A DNA stretch of 64,000 nt from Kryptolebias marmoratus (Eukaryota; Chordata; Actinopteri; Cyprinodontiformes; Rivulidae): positions 21,521,632 to 21,585,631 of the forward strand of contig NC_051446.1 in the NCBI RefSeq assembly GCF_001649575.2, written 5' to 3'. Of this stretch, positions 45,892 to 62,770 are shown one piece after another. The notes under the pieces are model-generated. The model ran no database searches and was not told the DNA's origin. It worked only from the letters and a program-made list of their open reading frames with translations. A program made the position numbers and the translations under genes. Numbering within the stretch: the first letter of the stretch is position 1; each line of letters starts with the position of its first letter.

Positions 45892-48800
45892 TCAGAGGCC
45901 TTTGTTGAAGTAAACGTGTTGAACTCTGCCTCCGTACCGAGACGCGATGGAGTCTCTCAGCTCGGGCTCCAGCTTCGAAACAGACATGGAGCTGCAGGAA
46001 GGGAAACAGGAAGTGGACAAAAGAAGAAGAAAAAGAGAAAAAACAAAATTTAATGCACCAAAATATATCTACTCATAAAAGGGCACGGTTATTTTGCAAA
46101 CCATTAAACTGTTTAATGTGTTTTAATTAATTCATCAAAATAACTGTTTATCCTTGAAGTGTTTTTGCAGCTCAGCTAAATGAAATCAGACCTTTCAGGA
46201 GTTTGGGACATTTCATGGGTTTGAATTTAAAAATGCGGACTCCTAAAAGAGTTTTTAATAAATCACAAAGAGTTTTAAACCTTTTGACGGGTTCTTAGGC
46301 AGCTCACGCAGCGGGGAAACTCTTAAAATAAAGCATCTAATTCGGTTTCGTCCACTTTAAATGTCACATCTGCTCAGGGAACTCTTAATGAACATCAAGT
46401 TCTCTTGACAAACGTTTTATTTTAACGCCGGCTGTCAGACAAGTTTGTTTGCAGGCCATAAAAACCACCTGTCAGCGTCTGACTGAACCAACATTGAACT
46501 TTTGGCCTCTTCCATCACATTTAACCAACATTCAGACTGTGGTTTTTAATGTTTGCTGTGTAATTATGAATTATTATCTACAAAGATAATACAACGTGGA
46601 AGTCTGAACTCACAGCTTCAGGGCAAACAGGGCTGCAAAAAGACTCATCAAAAGCAAGAATTTCTTGAAAGTTTTACATTCTAGCATTGAGAAATAGATC
46701 TTGAGGCGTTCTTAGTTAATTTTTTAGTTCTTTTACCAAATCAGTTTCAAAAGAATATTTTTTAATCGTTAAGATGATCGACTAAGATCCGTGAATCCTT
46801 CAGGGAGAAACAGGCTCATAAACTCAAAGGACAAACCAGCGTTAATAATGTTTTTGTTTTTTGCCTGTGTCTGCGTCTTTCTGTTAGCAAAATATCCCAT
46901 GAACCAGTGGACAAATTCTAATGGCTCTTTCAGGGAATAATCACCGGATGGACGTCACGTCAACAACTCTGCCGGCCAGTTCGAGGTGGCTGCAGCTCAG
47001 GGGAGCTAAAATGTCAGGTGGTAGTATCTGAGAGTCATTCAGGACACGCACTCTGAGCCTGACATCTTGTGAAGATCCCATGAGGTCGTGTCGGTCATTA
47101 TTTTCAAGGTTTGACCCAAAAACGGCGACTTAACATGAGATGATGTCAGTCTAAAACGTCTGGCGTGGACGGTGGCAGGCGATAGGCATCCCTTCGCTGC
47201 TGCTGTAATCAGCATGGCGTATTTATAAACAAGAGTGGTCCATCCCTCGAGTTAAAGGCCTGTTTTATGTGTAAAATGATTGAGGTTCAGAAAGCCTGGA
47301 GAGCTGTGACTGTCCCTTTAACAGATCCCATTACAGTCTGGCTCTTTTGATGCAGAAATACAAAGAGATCAAGACTTTCGCACGGTACAACACATAAAAA
47401 AAGGAGGTTAACAGCTCTGTCGTCGTCACTGTGGTGCTGCTGAAACCGATCCGTGACAACGAGGGCGGCCCGTGTGATCAGAACGCTGTAAAGTTAATAA
47501 ACGGAGGCGGGGTTTATTACCATCTCTGAGGGAACAGGGAGCAGGCTGCAGGCACCATGAACACCAAACTTTAAAACAGAAAAGAGAGCAAAAAGTTCCA
47601 ATAAAAACTCTGGATTGGACATTAAGGATCCTTCTGACCTTGCAGCCTTTTGTACTTACAACACTCCCACCAGCATGACTTGAATCGGTCCGTGCAGAAA
47701 CGTGATTCTCTGCGAACGGACAGAAAACGACTTGAGGACCGACGAGCGAATTTACATCACTTTAGTGATCAAGACAGAGAGCTGACCTGCATGAATTTGT
47801 ATTTTTCCAGCCTCTGCATGATGATGGGCAGGATGACTGAGGAAAGAAAAGAGGCATTAAGAGGGAGAGGACGAAACCCAACATGGCGTTCATAAAATTT
47901 TTTTTTGTTGCGTACTCATTCCTGGTGCTGCCATGGTGATTCGGGAGACGACCACCTGAGTGATGCCTTTGGTTGCTGCTTTCTGCAGAGGAAATAACAG
48001 AAGATAAGAAATTACATTAAACCACAAGTTGAAAAAACATCAACGGGAACTCCAAACATTCAAGCCCCAGACAAAATCTGCAAACCGAGAGACGCGTTAA
48101 AGGAGGCGGCAGAGAGAGCTCCGAAGGCAGGAAACGCAGAAACACAGATCTGAGTTTTTAAAAGAGTAAGGACACAAAGCGTTAAAGGATGGAGAGGATT
48201 AGGAATGAGGTCATCAGAGGTACAGCACAGGTTGGAGGACTGGGAGATAAAGTTAGAGAACAGACTGAGACAGTTTGGACATGTGCAGAGGGACAGTGGG
48301 TATATTGGTAGAAGGACGTTAGAGATACAGCTGCCAGGAAAGAGACCAAAACCTTTAATTTCTGGCTTAAACAAAGAAAGTTCTGATTTGAAAGCAAATA
48401 TCCGTCTATAAAGTCCAACAGGTTAAATCCTCAGACAGTAAAGCTGCTAAATGCTTCATTTCAGCATAAAAACAAATAAAAACACCTGAAGCGTTACTGA
48501 TTCGTCTCCTTAATCTTTAAAATTAGAATAACAACCTTTTAAACAACAGCTCGTGTTTTTTACATCATTACTGAAGCGTGATCAGAGTCACCTGGAGAAA
48601 GCTGTAATAATCAGCCAATTCTGAGGTTAAAAAGGAAAATCGCTCCCTTTTTTTTGTTGTTGTTTGGAGGAAACGAGATGCTGACCTTAGAGTGACCCAG
48701 TTTGTTGCCGTTTTCATCGGTGACGGCGATACCATTCAGAATTTCCCTGAAAAAAACAAGAAAAAAGGAAAGAAAGTTGAACATTTTTGTTAAAATCATC

Positions 48801-51800
48801 CAGTTTTAAACCACTAATCTGACGAAGGCGTTTTTATTTTCACTTTTCTGTGAAAGCACTGAAGTCAAAAGCAGAGAAGAGGAATGTTTGATATAAAACT
48901 GTTTAAAAACTCCTCCTTGCTAGACAAAAAGATCAACTTGTAAAAATCCAGATGAAGCGTTATTCCAGTGCGATGTGCCTCAGCTGTAATCCCTGCGGGG
49001 TATGTGACCGGACGGCTGGGATTTCACCCTCCTTCAAATAAAATCAGTGTGTTTCAGCTCGGAGGACTCACTGCTGCCTCATCATGGGAATGTTAACGCA
49101 GTTGGCCGCTGCCACGGCTACAAACGGGACCCAGCGAGCCACAAGAGGTGGCGCTCTCTGCAGGAGAGAGCGGAAAACAGAACAGCGTAGATGTCACTGA
49201 AACGCCTGGTCTTCTTAGTGGATCCTGTGTGTGTGTGTACCTTTGTGTAGAGGTTGAGTCCCACCGCTGTTGCCAATGCCGTGCTGGTTGCTGTAACGTA
49301 AGCGACTCCAATCTGCCTGAGAAACGCAGCAGACACAAAGAGCAGAGGCCGATTTAAGATAAGACGGAGTTTCCTTTTCAAAACTGCCTCGGTAACAAAC
49401 GTTAACGTTAAGCTTCATTAGCACTCGTTCACGTTAGGAAGCTTCCTCACTGCTTCACTGCATCGGTCCGTGGCTATCATGGACCTGAAGTGGTTCGATT
49501 CTTCGTTAAAAGTTAAATCTTTCGCTGTACGTCTGGTCTAAGATGAGCCGAACTCAGATAAATTAGTTAATAAATATCTAATCTAATATCTGATGGACTA
49601 CAAGACGATCCTCAGTTGAATCTGGACACTTAGGAACCATTTAGAGGCTATTTTATTTCTTCAAAGTCAGGAACAAACCATCAGATTTTCATAAAAATCC
49701 CAGAAGAACCTGATTAAACATTGTATGTCGCAGCTGCTCATGTATTTGTTGGGTAAAATGCGTCATTTTAAGTGTTTAAACGTCAGGAATTGGCAGGCGT
49801 TTAATTACATTATTTAGGTTAGTTAGTTATTTTTAAACACTAAAGATTGATTAGTTTTAGAATTAGATTTAAAGAGCTGGAACGTATCATTGTTCCTTGA
49901 TAAAATGCACATCCTTCTCCACCTCCAGCGCCAAAGTTTGAATCTAAGAACAACGCTCAGCTACAACCACATCAAGTTTCAGCTCAGTATCTGTGAATCT
50001 GGATGAAAAAGCAGCCATTTTTAGTGTTTTCTAACAACTGAAAACACATCTTGAATTGAGTTGGCTCCAAAAGGAAATCATCTGTAGATCATCCAGATCT
50101 TAAAATTAAAATTCACCCTCTGGTTCATGAGGTTTATTCCTAACAGAGAGTTGAACTCAAACAGTTCATGGCAAACTTTTAAACAAAGATCTTGTGGAAT
50201 CTGTTAGCGGTCAGATTATGTGCTACAGACGCACCAAATTGTAGGTCAAAGATTGTGACGTTGGCTGAATTATAGCCATGTTTGTGTTTGTTTGTTTTAA
50301 GGTCAGTTGGCAGCCATGAGTCGGGTTGACTCGGGTGTAGGAGCACGTTTATCCGTTAAAATTCCTCCGGAGGTTCATGACGCAGCCATAGACACTCGTT
50401 GCCTCTCAGCGGTGGGTGATAAATATTTTAGAGCTGGATTGGATCATTTCCCCCCCAATAAATAAATTACTATATGTACATTTCTGTCTATTTTTAAAGA
50501 GAATTTGACATTTTAGGTCATAAACTCAGCCCCTCATTTTCTTCTTGTTACAGTGTCTAATTTAATAACCCCCTCCTCGTTTAGATTTTATGACATCAGT
50601 CGTCTTTTAGCTGAGTCGAACTGCTTCTCACATCATTACCATCGTACCACTGACCCTGAGTGTTTAACCACCCATGACCAATAAAACGGAGCTGATCTAA
50701 ACTAAACAGAACCGGATCCGTCAGGTTCCTTCAAGTCAGTTAAATGTTAAAACAAACAGAACCATGGTTGATACATGCAGACATGTTTACAAACTACTTC
50801 CTGATTTCTTAAAGAGCCCTGAAGACACATTTGTTAAATCAAAAGGGTTAAAACCAAAGATGCGGTTTGTCTTTAAACTCTGGCGGCGATAAAGCAGCTC
50901 TTACTTCGGGGTGATCGGGGAAGCAGCGTTTCTGTTGGTGTAGTTCACCAGAGCGTTGAAGGACTGATTGACCCACTGCCAGAACACCACGGCCGGAACC
51001 GTCCTGAAATCAGGCCGTTAGTGGGAAAAACCTCTGTGAAACGTGCGGCGGGAGAAGTGCGGCCGGTTCAGTTTCGCCGCCCGGGTCGGTACCTGTAGAA
51101 CTGCAGCATGAAGCCCGTGATGGCCATGCCTCCGGGGACCTGGAAGGACATGCGGCCGATCAGGTTCATGCGGTCCCCCGTGTCCGGGTGGAAGGCCGAA
51201 TCGTACAGCTTCTTTGCATAGTGGAGCTGCTCTGCTGTGGTGCCGGGAGGGATGGACCCCGCCCTGCGGAGCGCCGAAACAGAAGAAGAAAAAAACATCT
51301 GATCTAACAGAACTTTGATATAAAAAAAAAAAAAACAAAGAAACATCACATTTTGATGTGTGACATGTATAAGTAGTGTAAAGAGATAAAAAGAAACGCT
51401 AAAGCTGCAGCTGGTGGCTCATTATGATCACCATGGTAACCGCACAGCATTAACGAGAGGCAGACTAAAAAGTAAGCCTCAAACAGTCGCTGTGCGAAAA
51501 CTATCAGTAAGACTCTGATGGCCACATGAATTGTGTTTCTACAGTGTTTTAAGTAGGAAATACGGCAGATTTAAAAGAGCCGCCACTTCCTGTTTTAAAG
51601 AGAATACTAAGCTAAAATATAACTGCATCTGTGTGAAGTTGGGTGTGCACTTTGTCTCCATGTCTCAGGTGCCTACCTCTTCTGGTAGGTTAATGTGGTT
51701 GTGTTTAGAGATTTGTTGGTGTGGCGTGCACTTCGGGGCCTGTGGACACGTTTTCTGACCTGCAGCTTTCTACCAAAGCCTTGGCTTCGTCCAGCCGCGC

Positions 51801-51914
51801 GTCGGACAGCAGCGCCGTCCTGCAGTCGGTGATGTTGAAGAAGTGCTTCAGCCGCCCCGTGAACGTAGACTGATCCCATCGCGGCGCGTCGATGTCGAAC
51901 AAGCTCAGGCTCAT
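45892..51914 (-). CDS. sfxn2: Sideroflexin-2, mitochondrial inner-membrane carrier
   Basis: Sideroflexins are multi-pass inner-mitochondrial-membrane transporters; family members carry serine and support one-carbon and iron/heme metabolism. Coding exons in transcript order: 51760-51914, 51093-51263, 50905-51003, 49241-49316, 49072-49157, 48686-48746, 47916-47982, 47787-47836, 47660-47709, 47521-47568, 45892-45991. All joins are in phase and give 320 codons (human SFXN2: 322). Motifs: start [40 protein letters not shown] with the conserved [50 protein letters not shown], and the family C-terminus VYFNKGL. FNITD near the start and CS(L)FPQ near the end favour SFXN2. MSLSLFD was chosen because it is the first in-frame ATG after an acceptor at about 51965, so exon 51760-51964 probably begins with 5' UTR. 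ARL3 lies upstream, divergent, as in mammals. Confidence 0.96.
46880..47065 (-). repeat. Dispersed CCATCTTGAAT-type repeat, reverse copy in SFXN2 last intron
   Basis: GTTAGCAAAATATCCCATGA near 46883. The ATGGC core is changed to GAGGTGGC, and GGTGGTAGTATCTGAGAGTC follows near 47016. Confidence 0.7.
48185..48365 (+). mobile_element. LINE (non-LTR retrotransposon) ORF2 C-terminal remnant
   Basis: A plus-strand frame reads [20 protein letters not shown] followed by IQLPGKRPK. This resembles the conserved WxGHVxR...R...LPGRRxRGRP tail that follows reverse transcriptase in many fish LINEs. Only about 180 bases remain, within an SFXN2 intron. Confidence 0.65.
49955..50390 (+). repeat. Dispersed CCATCTTGAAT-type repeat, tandem pair in SFXN2 intron
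   Basis: Two diverged copies (49955-50150, 50215-50390) with CTCAGCTACAACCACATCAA near 49958 and TTGACTCGGGTGTAGGAGCA near 50326. The YY1-like core is degraded in both. Confidence 0.65.
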
Positions 51915-53644
51915 GGCGTCGGTGGAACGGCGGCTTGTCGCGGTCAAACGTCACTCCGTTCGCTCTGCAGGGCGCCAGCCAGGAGAAACACAGAACATCA
52001 GAACATTCCTGAGCGATTAAAGAACTGAAATCCGTTTCTTCTCCATATCAGGTATAAATGAAAACAGCACGACTAAACCGGATTAAACTGTAGATCCTTC
52101 AGATTAAATCGGATTCTTCTGAAGTGCTTCAGTGTAACTTCTGTAAAACGTTAAAAATTTCCAGGTTCTGACTGAAATGCAAACAGTTAATAATTAATGA
52201 AAGACCTAAATGTGCGCTCCAGTTTGACGCAGACGTTTACATTTAGCCGACCTTTGACCTCTCTGCCTCCTGCTGGTGCTTCCTAAATGTACAAATTAAC
52301 AGGTTTTCTGTGTTTTAACATAACTTTTACTGACATCTCTCTGCTCTGGCATGTAACTCTGATGTTTGTTTGTTATTATTTTTTAAATGCGCTCAGATGC
52401 AAGCCCTGTTGACAACTTATAAGCTATGGATAATTTGATTTGCTTGAGAAGCAAAACAACATTTTTCTGATTTTCTTCGTTTTCTGAAGCTGAAAACACA
52501 AAATGCATAACAGATTTTACAAACAGGAACTGCACACAATGTAAACTCCTCAAGATTCACTTAAATGTGCAGTAAGAAGTCATGGAAAACAGTTTCTATT
52601 AGAGTTTCTAATCATTATTATCCCTGATGCGTTAAGTCGTAGTTGATTTTCCTGCTTTATACGTTTAAAATCAAACTGAATTTTTTATTTCAGTTTTCCT
52701 CTTAGCGTGCAAATGGAGAATATTCCATTTCCTTGCACCCGTTTACGTTAAATACCGGTATAATTATTTAAAATCGTTGCTCTGGATCTCCTGAAGCACA
52801 AAGAGCCCTGTTTTTATTTGTTTTTTATGAAGTTTAACCTCCCAAATCTGCTGAAAGCTGCTGTTTTCCAGCCTGCGCTCGCACCTCTGAGCAAACACAA
52901 ACTCTGCTTCCTCCCTGAGACATCCTCGCGGCCCGAATTTCCACCAGAAATGGTCGACCGCCTCCCGCTAAACGGCTCCACGGATGGTCGTTTTCGGTCT
53001 CTGCGCTCCAGATTACGCATCAGGAGGAATCAAAAGCTGCTGACCACCTCAGAGCACCCGAACCTCCCCTCCTGAACTTTGGCTCTCCACATTATTACAT
53101 TACTCCAAAGTATTTGCAGAAGGCATCAGGTGGGCTGAATGCAGGACACGGGGAGGAGGGCGGGCAGCATCGACGGCCTCTGAAGGCCCGGCCCGGCTGG
53201 AACCGGATTGTTTCTGTAGCTGTTTGTTCAGAAAGTAGGTTAAAAGCCTGCAGATGCCGGTGGGGAGCACAGCACGCCGGCCAAAAGTCAACGTGACTCT
53301 GGACGCCAGCGCACAACAACATCTATGAAGGAAAGAGATTAGCATTCAGAAGCCTGTAAATTCAAGGATGCTCACTTTGAACACGATAATCCAGAACTCA
53401 CGAGCGCCGAGTTTGCTCAAACCTGTAAGTTATAATTAAAACAGCTCAAACAAACAGGCGTTTGTGTTCGATAATCAACAAATCATTTAATATTTTCAGC
53501 TAAATGCAAAAAATGACCTGAATGCTAACATTTTCAGTGAAAATATTCCAAAAACTTCATTAAATAATGGCTCTTTTTTGGGTTCATTAGCATCAAATTA
53601 TTAAGCGAAACAAAAAGGCAGACGATACAGTCTGCATCTGTTTG

Positions 53645-53790
53645 TCTGTCCTGTGTTAGCGAAATATCCCAGATGGCTTTTATCGAAGCTGGGTGTACAG
53701 CTACAACCTTACGAAAACGGCTACAACGCTGTCGGTTTTACAGATACTGAGCTGAGATTTGGTGCGGCGGTAGCTGACAGTCATCCCCGA
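53645..53790 (-). repeat. Dispersed CCATCTTGAAT-type repeat, reverse copy
   Basis: GTTAGCGAAATATCCCAGATG near 53655 (first 20 bases diagnostic) and GTGCGGCGGTAGCTGACAGT near 53761; the ends are fused by an internal deletion. Confidence 0.65.
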
Positions 53791-55784
53791 CGCATCCTCC
53801 GAAGGCTAACAGGCGGCGTGAGAGCTCTAAAACATGAGGTTTGAACTCCAAAAACTCGAGCCGAATTTAGTCCTAAACTATAACTCAAATTTTTACATAA
53901 ACCCATGATGAGTCTGAGCTCCATTAACCCCCAAACGGTCAGTTAATGACCTAGAAGTTGAGTCATTTTAATAATTTTAAGAAGAAAACTTTTTTATTTT
54001 CCTGCAGTTTAGTAGAAAAGATCCACTCTTCAGAAAAATCATCTGGAAATCCAAAAATAAGTTAAAGTTCCAGATCAGGTGACACAATTAGCAGCAGAAA
54101 ATTAAAATATCTCGTTCAGGATACCACACTGTATTGTTGTTGTTGTTGTTGCTCAACAGAGACAATATTTGACATATCACCTCACAGTGAAACAACCTGA
54201 ACGGTTTGTGCAGTTTTGTAACATATTAGAGGAATAAAGTACTGAAATCCCTGACAGCAGCTGAAGGCTTTCACACTGAAGCTGGACAAACTGGATCTGC
54301 AGGCCAGAGCAGCTCCAGCATCTGGCTACATCTGGATTAGTTTCAAATGGAGGATTTTACTTCTCCTGCATGCATCAAATGAGCCGAATTAGAGACGAGC
54401 AAGTTGTAAGTGTTGAAGCTTTGAGGGCTTTGGGTAAAGTTTACCAACAGGGAGAGCTGAGAGAAGCGTTAACACATGCCAGCTGGGAGCTGAGAGTGAT
54501 GCAACCCCGGAGCTCCAGGTACCCGCAGAGGAAGCACAGAGACGGGCAGGGGAAGCTCCGACGCGCCGGCCGCGACCTGAAAGCGACAAAAACAGGGGAA
54601 AATACCTTTAAGGAGACCTCCAAGCGCCGCCACGGAGCAACCTGTCAGGTAATCAAAAAAGCTCGTGGGCCATGCTAGTAAGAAATGTGCACGTGGCACG
54701 CTGTCCTCCAATCAGAAGCTGAGGAGGACCCCCGACGTGAAAACCGGCGAAGACCGAACCGGACTCGTTCTTTTCCGTCGCAGACTGACGGTGAGCTAAC
54801 AGCGCTAACAGCTGCAAGCAAACAGTCAATATTCACCTCTTGGACGGGGGTTTGCCCTCGTCCCCCTGGCGAGCTGAAGCCTCTCACCTCATCAGTGGCG
54901 ATTTATAACATGTGTGAGCAAATGCAGCCCACAAAAATAATATATATATATATAATATTAAAAAAAAAAAAAAAAAACGTAACGCTACCTGTAAAACACT
55001 TAGCATGTAGCTAGCTAAACCGATCCTGGTGTGGCGTTCACGTTGCGTCGTTTAAAAACACACGCGTCCAACATCTTATAAAAAATCCCAGATATTCAAA
55101 GTGTAAAGAAAGCAGCTCGTACCTATCAAAGTGAAAAGCAAAGATATACGGAGAGTAACGTACGAAAAAAGGATTAAAAAAAGCATGAGCTGCAAAATCA
55201 CCTAAATCAAAACGCAATAAATTAATACAAAGTGATCACAAAGAGATGCAAAACTTACAATGTTTCTTGTCATTGTAGGTTTTGACTGTTGACTTGAATA
55301 AAAAATAGGTCAAAGTTTTTTCACACGCGCTTTTAGTCAATTCTTCTTAAATTTGCTCGTTTTAACTTAATTTATGTACTGTTTTTATTGTGTTGTGTTT
55401 TATTGTCAAGCACTTTCTGATTCTTAACTTAAAAGTCCTAAATGAATAAACTTTACTTACTAACAGTGTTTACACAAATCAAACAATAGATATTAGACAA
55501 TAAAAATGGAGTAGATGTAACAAATTGCAAGACAACTCGAAAGTGGCAGAAAATGTCAATTGAATGTCTTTAAATGTCAAAATAAAAGTCTATGAACCTC
55601 TTCATGGCTCCTTAAAGTGTTCGATTTATTACTGTGTTTGTAAAATAACCAGGAAAAAATGAATGCGAGGGAACGGATTAATATATTTTAATTATGGTCA
55701 TGTTTGTTTCTTTTCAGGAACTATTCGTCCATTTTGCCTGTGTGAACGTGAATGCATCACGAGCGCGACTTCTACGCTTTGTCG

Positions 55785-55866
55785 TGCGTCTGACGTCACC
55801 CTCAGCGGCGTGCGTTTTGACGTCACCCATCAGCGAGCGGCGTCTCCAAGAGAGAAGGCAAACAAG
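55785..55866 (+). promoter_or_regulatory. ARL3 proximal promoter with duplicated CRE
   Basis: Two perfect palindromic cAMP-response elements TGACGTCA at 55791-55798 and 55818-55825 lie 70 and 42 bases before the ARL3 start codon. Each sits in a similar unit TGCGT-TGACGTCACCC-TCAGCG, indicating a 27-base tandem duplication. CREB/ATF factors bind this palindrome. Being so close to the ATG, they may lie around or just after the transcription start. Confidence 0.65.
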
Positions 55867-59349
<3,483 letters not shown>

Positions 59350-59462
59350 CTTTGCCTCTAGTCTTCGACATCTCAGGAGGAGCAGCAGCAGCAGCGTACA
59401 CACTCACACTTGACACACACTACACCTCCTGAGCCTTAGTACGATGGGATTTACCTGTGAAT

Positions 59463-59464
<2 letters not shown>

Positions 59465-59512
<48 letters not shown>
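59465..59512. repeat. (AC)24 microsatellite in ARL3 3' UTR
   Basis: Perfect AC run 115 bases after the ARL3 stop codon. A second compound tract, C16 followed by (AC)10, lies at 59955-59990 in the same 3' UTR. Confidence 0.9.
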
Positions 59513-59514
<2 letters not shown>

Positions 59515-60292
59515 CTAATCCAACATGGACTCCTTCACCCGCCAGCATCGATGATTGGTAATAATATCAGCACATCTTCTGGCGTCCACAAAGAAAAGAG
59601 GCGTTTGCCTTCAAAGGGAAGCCCTGCCAGGAAACCAGCGTCCCCCACCGCCATCATCAGCGTCCCGACTAATTGCTGTTCCGCCGTCTCAACCTCAAAC
59701 GCCCGTCTTTCACAGGAATCCCAGCTCGTCCTCTCCTGGGAACCAAACCACTCCCTTCATTCCCCTTCAATCTCCATTCCCATCTGTTTTTCTTCTTTTT
59801 TTTTTTTATTTAACCATTCCTCGTCGGCTGCAAGCGCCACTCCTGCTCTGGCTCCGTTTGAAGTGAGGTATACTTTTTTGTAACCGTTTTATTTATGGTG
59901 AATTAGAGCGCTTTTGAACATCTGCTTGTGTGGCGTGTGAGAGAATCGATCCAACCCCCCCCCCCCCCCCACACACACACACACACACACTAAAGGATAA
60001 CACTGTGTTAATATGTATAAAAATATGATTAAATTAAAGGTTTAAGGAACACTACATTTCCGATCAGTTGTAAATAGCATGGCCCTGTGTTCATATGTTA
60101 TGTTATGCCCATGTTATAGAGTATTTGGCATCCTGTACTGTTTAGTCTATAATGTTTGCATATCTAATATGTGCTGGCAGATTTTTAACAGAGGTACTGT
60201 AAGGCCCACCGCGGCTTAGTGAGGGAATTCGCCGTTTCACCTTTTTGATATTCTTGAATGTAATCTGTCTAGTTTCAGAGATAATGTATGTG

Positions 60293-60298
60293 AATAAA
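60293..60298 (+). terminator. ARL3 polyadenylation signal
   Basis: AATAAA in the context gtatgtgaataaaaagtgtttg, about 945 bases after the stop, followed by GT-rich sequence. Confidence 0.6.
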
Positions 60299-60499
60299 AA
60301 GTGTTTGAGAAACCTGCTGAACCGAAACGCTCGCTGCCAAGATCTTTCCCGGCTGCACGGCCAGAGCAACGCCGACCGATCGGCTGTGGAGCGGCGCCAC
60401 CATGCGACTAAATGCGTTTTTTAAATCAGTCGTTTGATGACGAGAGCTGTTTTTGTCAAACGATGCAGAATGTGAGACGCGTTAGTGGTCGTGTTCGGG

Positions 60500-60955
60500 A
60501 CGACTCTCAGCTACTACCACTCCAAATTTCAGCTCGATGTCTGTAAAACTGACTGAATTATCGCCACGCTTTTGTCCTTTAAGGTCCAAAACTACGAGCG
60601 TCCGAGAAAAGCCGAACTTTACTGACATCAGGAAGGACAACCAGGTTGCAGTTCATCGATCTGTGGTGGAAAAATATTATTTCCAAGGGAAACGGGGGCG
60701 CCTCCAGAAGGTTTTGGCACCCCGAAAACCAAAAGGAGTCTTATTTTGCTTGGGGAATGTGTTGAGGATGACGCTTAGCTGCTACTACACCAAACTTTAG
60801 CTCCAAACCTGTAAAACAGACCCAGTTGCAGCCATGTTTGTGTTAGCCGTGGCCACCATCTTGAATCAGGCTCCAAAAGTAAGCGAGTTGTAGTTTTACT
60901 TCCTGAAAGTTTCATTAATATCCGTGCAGTGGTTCATGAGACGTTTTGACATGCG
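60500..60955 (+). repeat. Dispersed CCATCTTGAAT-type repeat, tandem pair
   Basis: Partial first copy (CTCAGCTACTACCACTCC near 60506), then a fuller copy (GGCCACCATCTTGAATCAGG near 60851, GGTTCATGAGACGTTTTGAC near 60932). Confidence 0.75.
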
Positions 60956-62604
60956 GGGGGGGGGGCATTGACCCCCTTGGGCTCCTCTTTCGGTGGCGCC
61001 CCTGAGAAAAAAACATGCTAATCTAATCCGTGCAAATCCACCCAAAGGTCAGACTGTGTAATGCTCAGTAAAAGATCTCAAACTCTACTCCTCAGCTAAC
61101 ATGTTTATGTTAAAATTCAAACTAAAAAAAGGTTACAAACTGTACGCTTCATTGCTTAAACTTGAAGACTTCCTGTATAATTTATAATAATAATGAAGCG
61201 TGTTTGTCTCGTGCAGGCTTTAGTAGATTTAGATCATAACTAGCAGCTCGGAGGCAGACATTTGGAGGTGTTTTGTGTCTAATGGCGGGTTCCTGCTGTA
61301 GTAACAGTGCGCCGTGTGTTTTATTTGGCGTCTAATCTACGTGACTGAGGGCCTCGGAGGCTTAAAAACAGCCTCTTCTTCTTGTCCCACAAAGATCGGC
61401 TTTGTTCCGCCGTCCTTCTTCTTCTTTCACAGACTGAATGTACAAGTGTCGTTCTTCATTTCTGGCTCCAGCTCCTTTTTCAGTTCGATAGATCTCTGTG
61501 GGAAAACACGATGCTCCAACTTGTTCACGTTTAGGAAACATTAAGATGTTTAACTAACTGGGAGAAACGTGCTCATCGTGTACCTTCTGGAGGAGAGTAA
61601 GATGAGATGAAGTAGTTAGATTAGCTTAGCATGAAGATTGTTAAGTCATGGTCTCTCAATTTATAAAAAAAAACAACCTTTGCCACATTACTTTTAGGAT
61701 AAGACAGAAGTCGAGCTAACTAGTGTATAATTGTTCGATATTTTAGTGTTACTGATTAATTACTGGATAAAATATGTTAATACAGATTATGCTAAGCTAA
61801 CTAGCAACTAATGAGTCCTAAACCCTCATTTCCTGAACACTGCGCTAGAATAAACAGGGAAAAAATAATAACTGGCTCGATTCTTTTATTCTTGTAAAGC
61901 TGACCCTGTTTAATGAAAGATCTAAGTTTAAATCCAGTGGATTTTATGACACGTGTTTGTTTAGACAAGTCATCAAAAAGTGTACATCAGCTTGGTTTAA
62001 AGAGTCAGATAAATGGCTGTAAAGCCACAAATGTTATGTTTTATGTGCACAAGTTGGTCCAAAGATATCACAGCTTTTCAGAAGAAAATAACATTTGGCT
62101 GATGGTAAGAAATATTCATTTTATTGTTTGTATTTTTTAAGGTAAATCAACATAAAATAGCTGTGTAGGATGCAGCTTTCCTCCCTTTAATTTACCCAAA
62201 ATTAATTCAAATTAAAAGAGAAGGCAAAAAAACATTTGTTTAAAACTGAGAAATGGGACGACCTACGGAGCTAATTTATTATTTACATTGTTCAGCATTA
62301 TTTTAATATTTGTCTCTATAAGCTAACTGCTTTACCAATCAGTGGGATTATTATTTTCATTTAAAGCAAGTTAGGAAAATATAAAACTCACTTAATAACC
62401 AAATGAAGCTTGTTCCAAATGAAAAACGAGCCATTTTTTTATTAGAAAAGGAACTCATTTTGATTTAAAACTAAAGAAATTCAGTCGAGTTGCCTTCAGT
62501 TTTTACAGTAAACTAAGCTTGGCCTTTTAGTTATTTTTAATAAATATGTATGATCCTGTTTATTAATAATAATAAAGTTTCAAACACACGGGTTGAGCGA
62601 CCTT

Positions 62605-62770
62605 GCAGCTACTACCACACCTAATATCAGGTCAATATTTGTACAACTGACTTAGTTTGATTAGCTGTGGCGGCCATCTTGAGTTTTAAATGCCCCTCTA
62701 ATGATCACTTCCTGAGAGTTTCATTGAAATCTGCTCAGTGGTCCGTGAGATAATTTACTAACAGACATAA
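62605..62770 (+). repeat. Dispersed CCATCTTGAAT-type repeat
   Basis: GCTACTACCACACCTAATAT near 62609, GTGGCGGCCATCTTGAGTTT near 62667, GTGAGATAATTTACTAACAG near 62744. Confidence 0.8.

Larger units (their letters stand above)
51915..55866. other. Divergent intergenic region between SFXN2 and ARL3
   Basis: It holds the likely 5' UTR of SFXN2 (to about 51964), AT-rich sequence, one reverse dispersed repeat (53645-53790), a GC-rich patch at 54480-54900 with CCAATCAG at 54708 that could be the SFXN2 first exon and promoter, and the ARL3 promoter at the right end. Open frames at 54370-55014 show no recognisable domain. Confidence 0.6.

Noticed and set aside
54370..55014. Overlapping 102- and 109-codon open frames between SFXN2 and ARL3
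   Set aside because: No family resemblance; more likely the GC-rich first-exon or promoter region of SFXN2.
59461..59883. 140-codon open frame after ARL3
   Set aside because: It starts in the (AC)n tract (Thr-His repeat) and lies in the ARL3 3' UTR.
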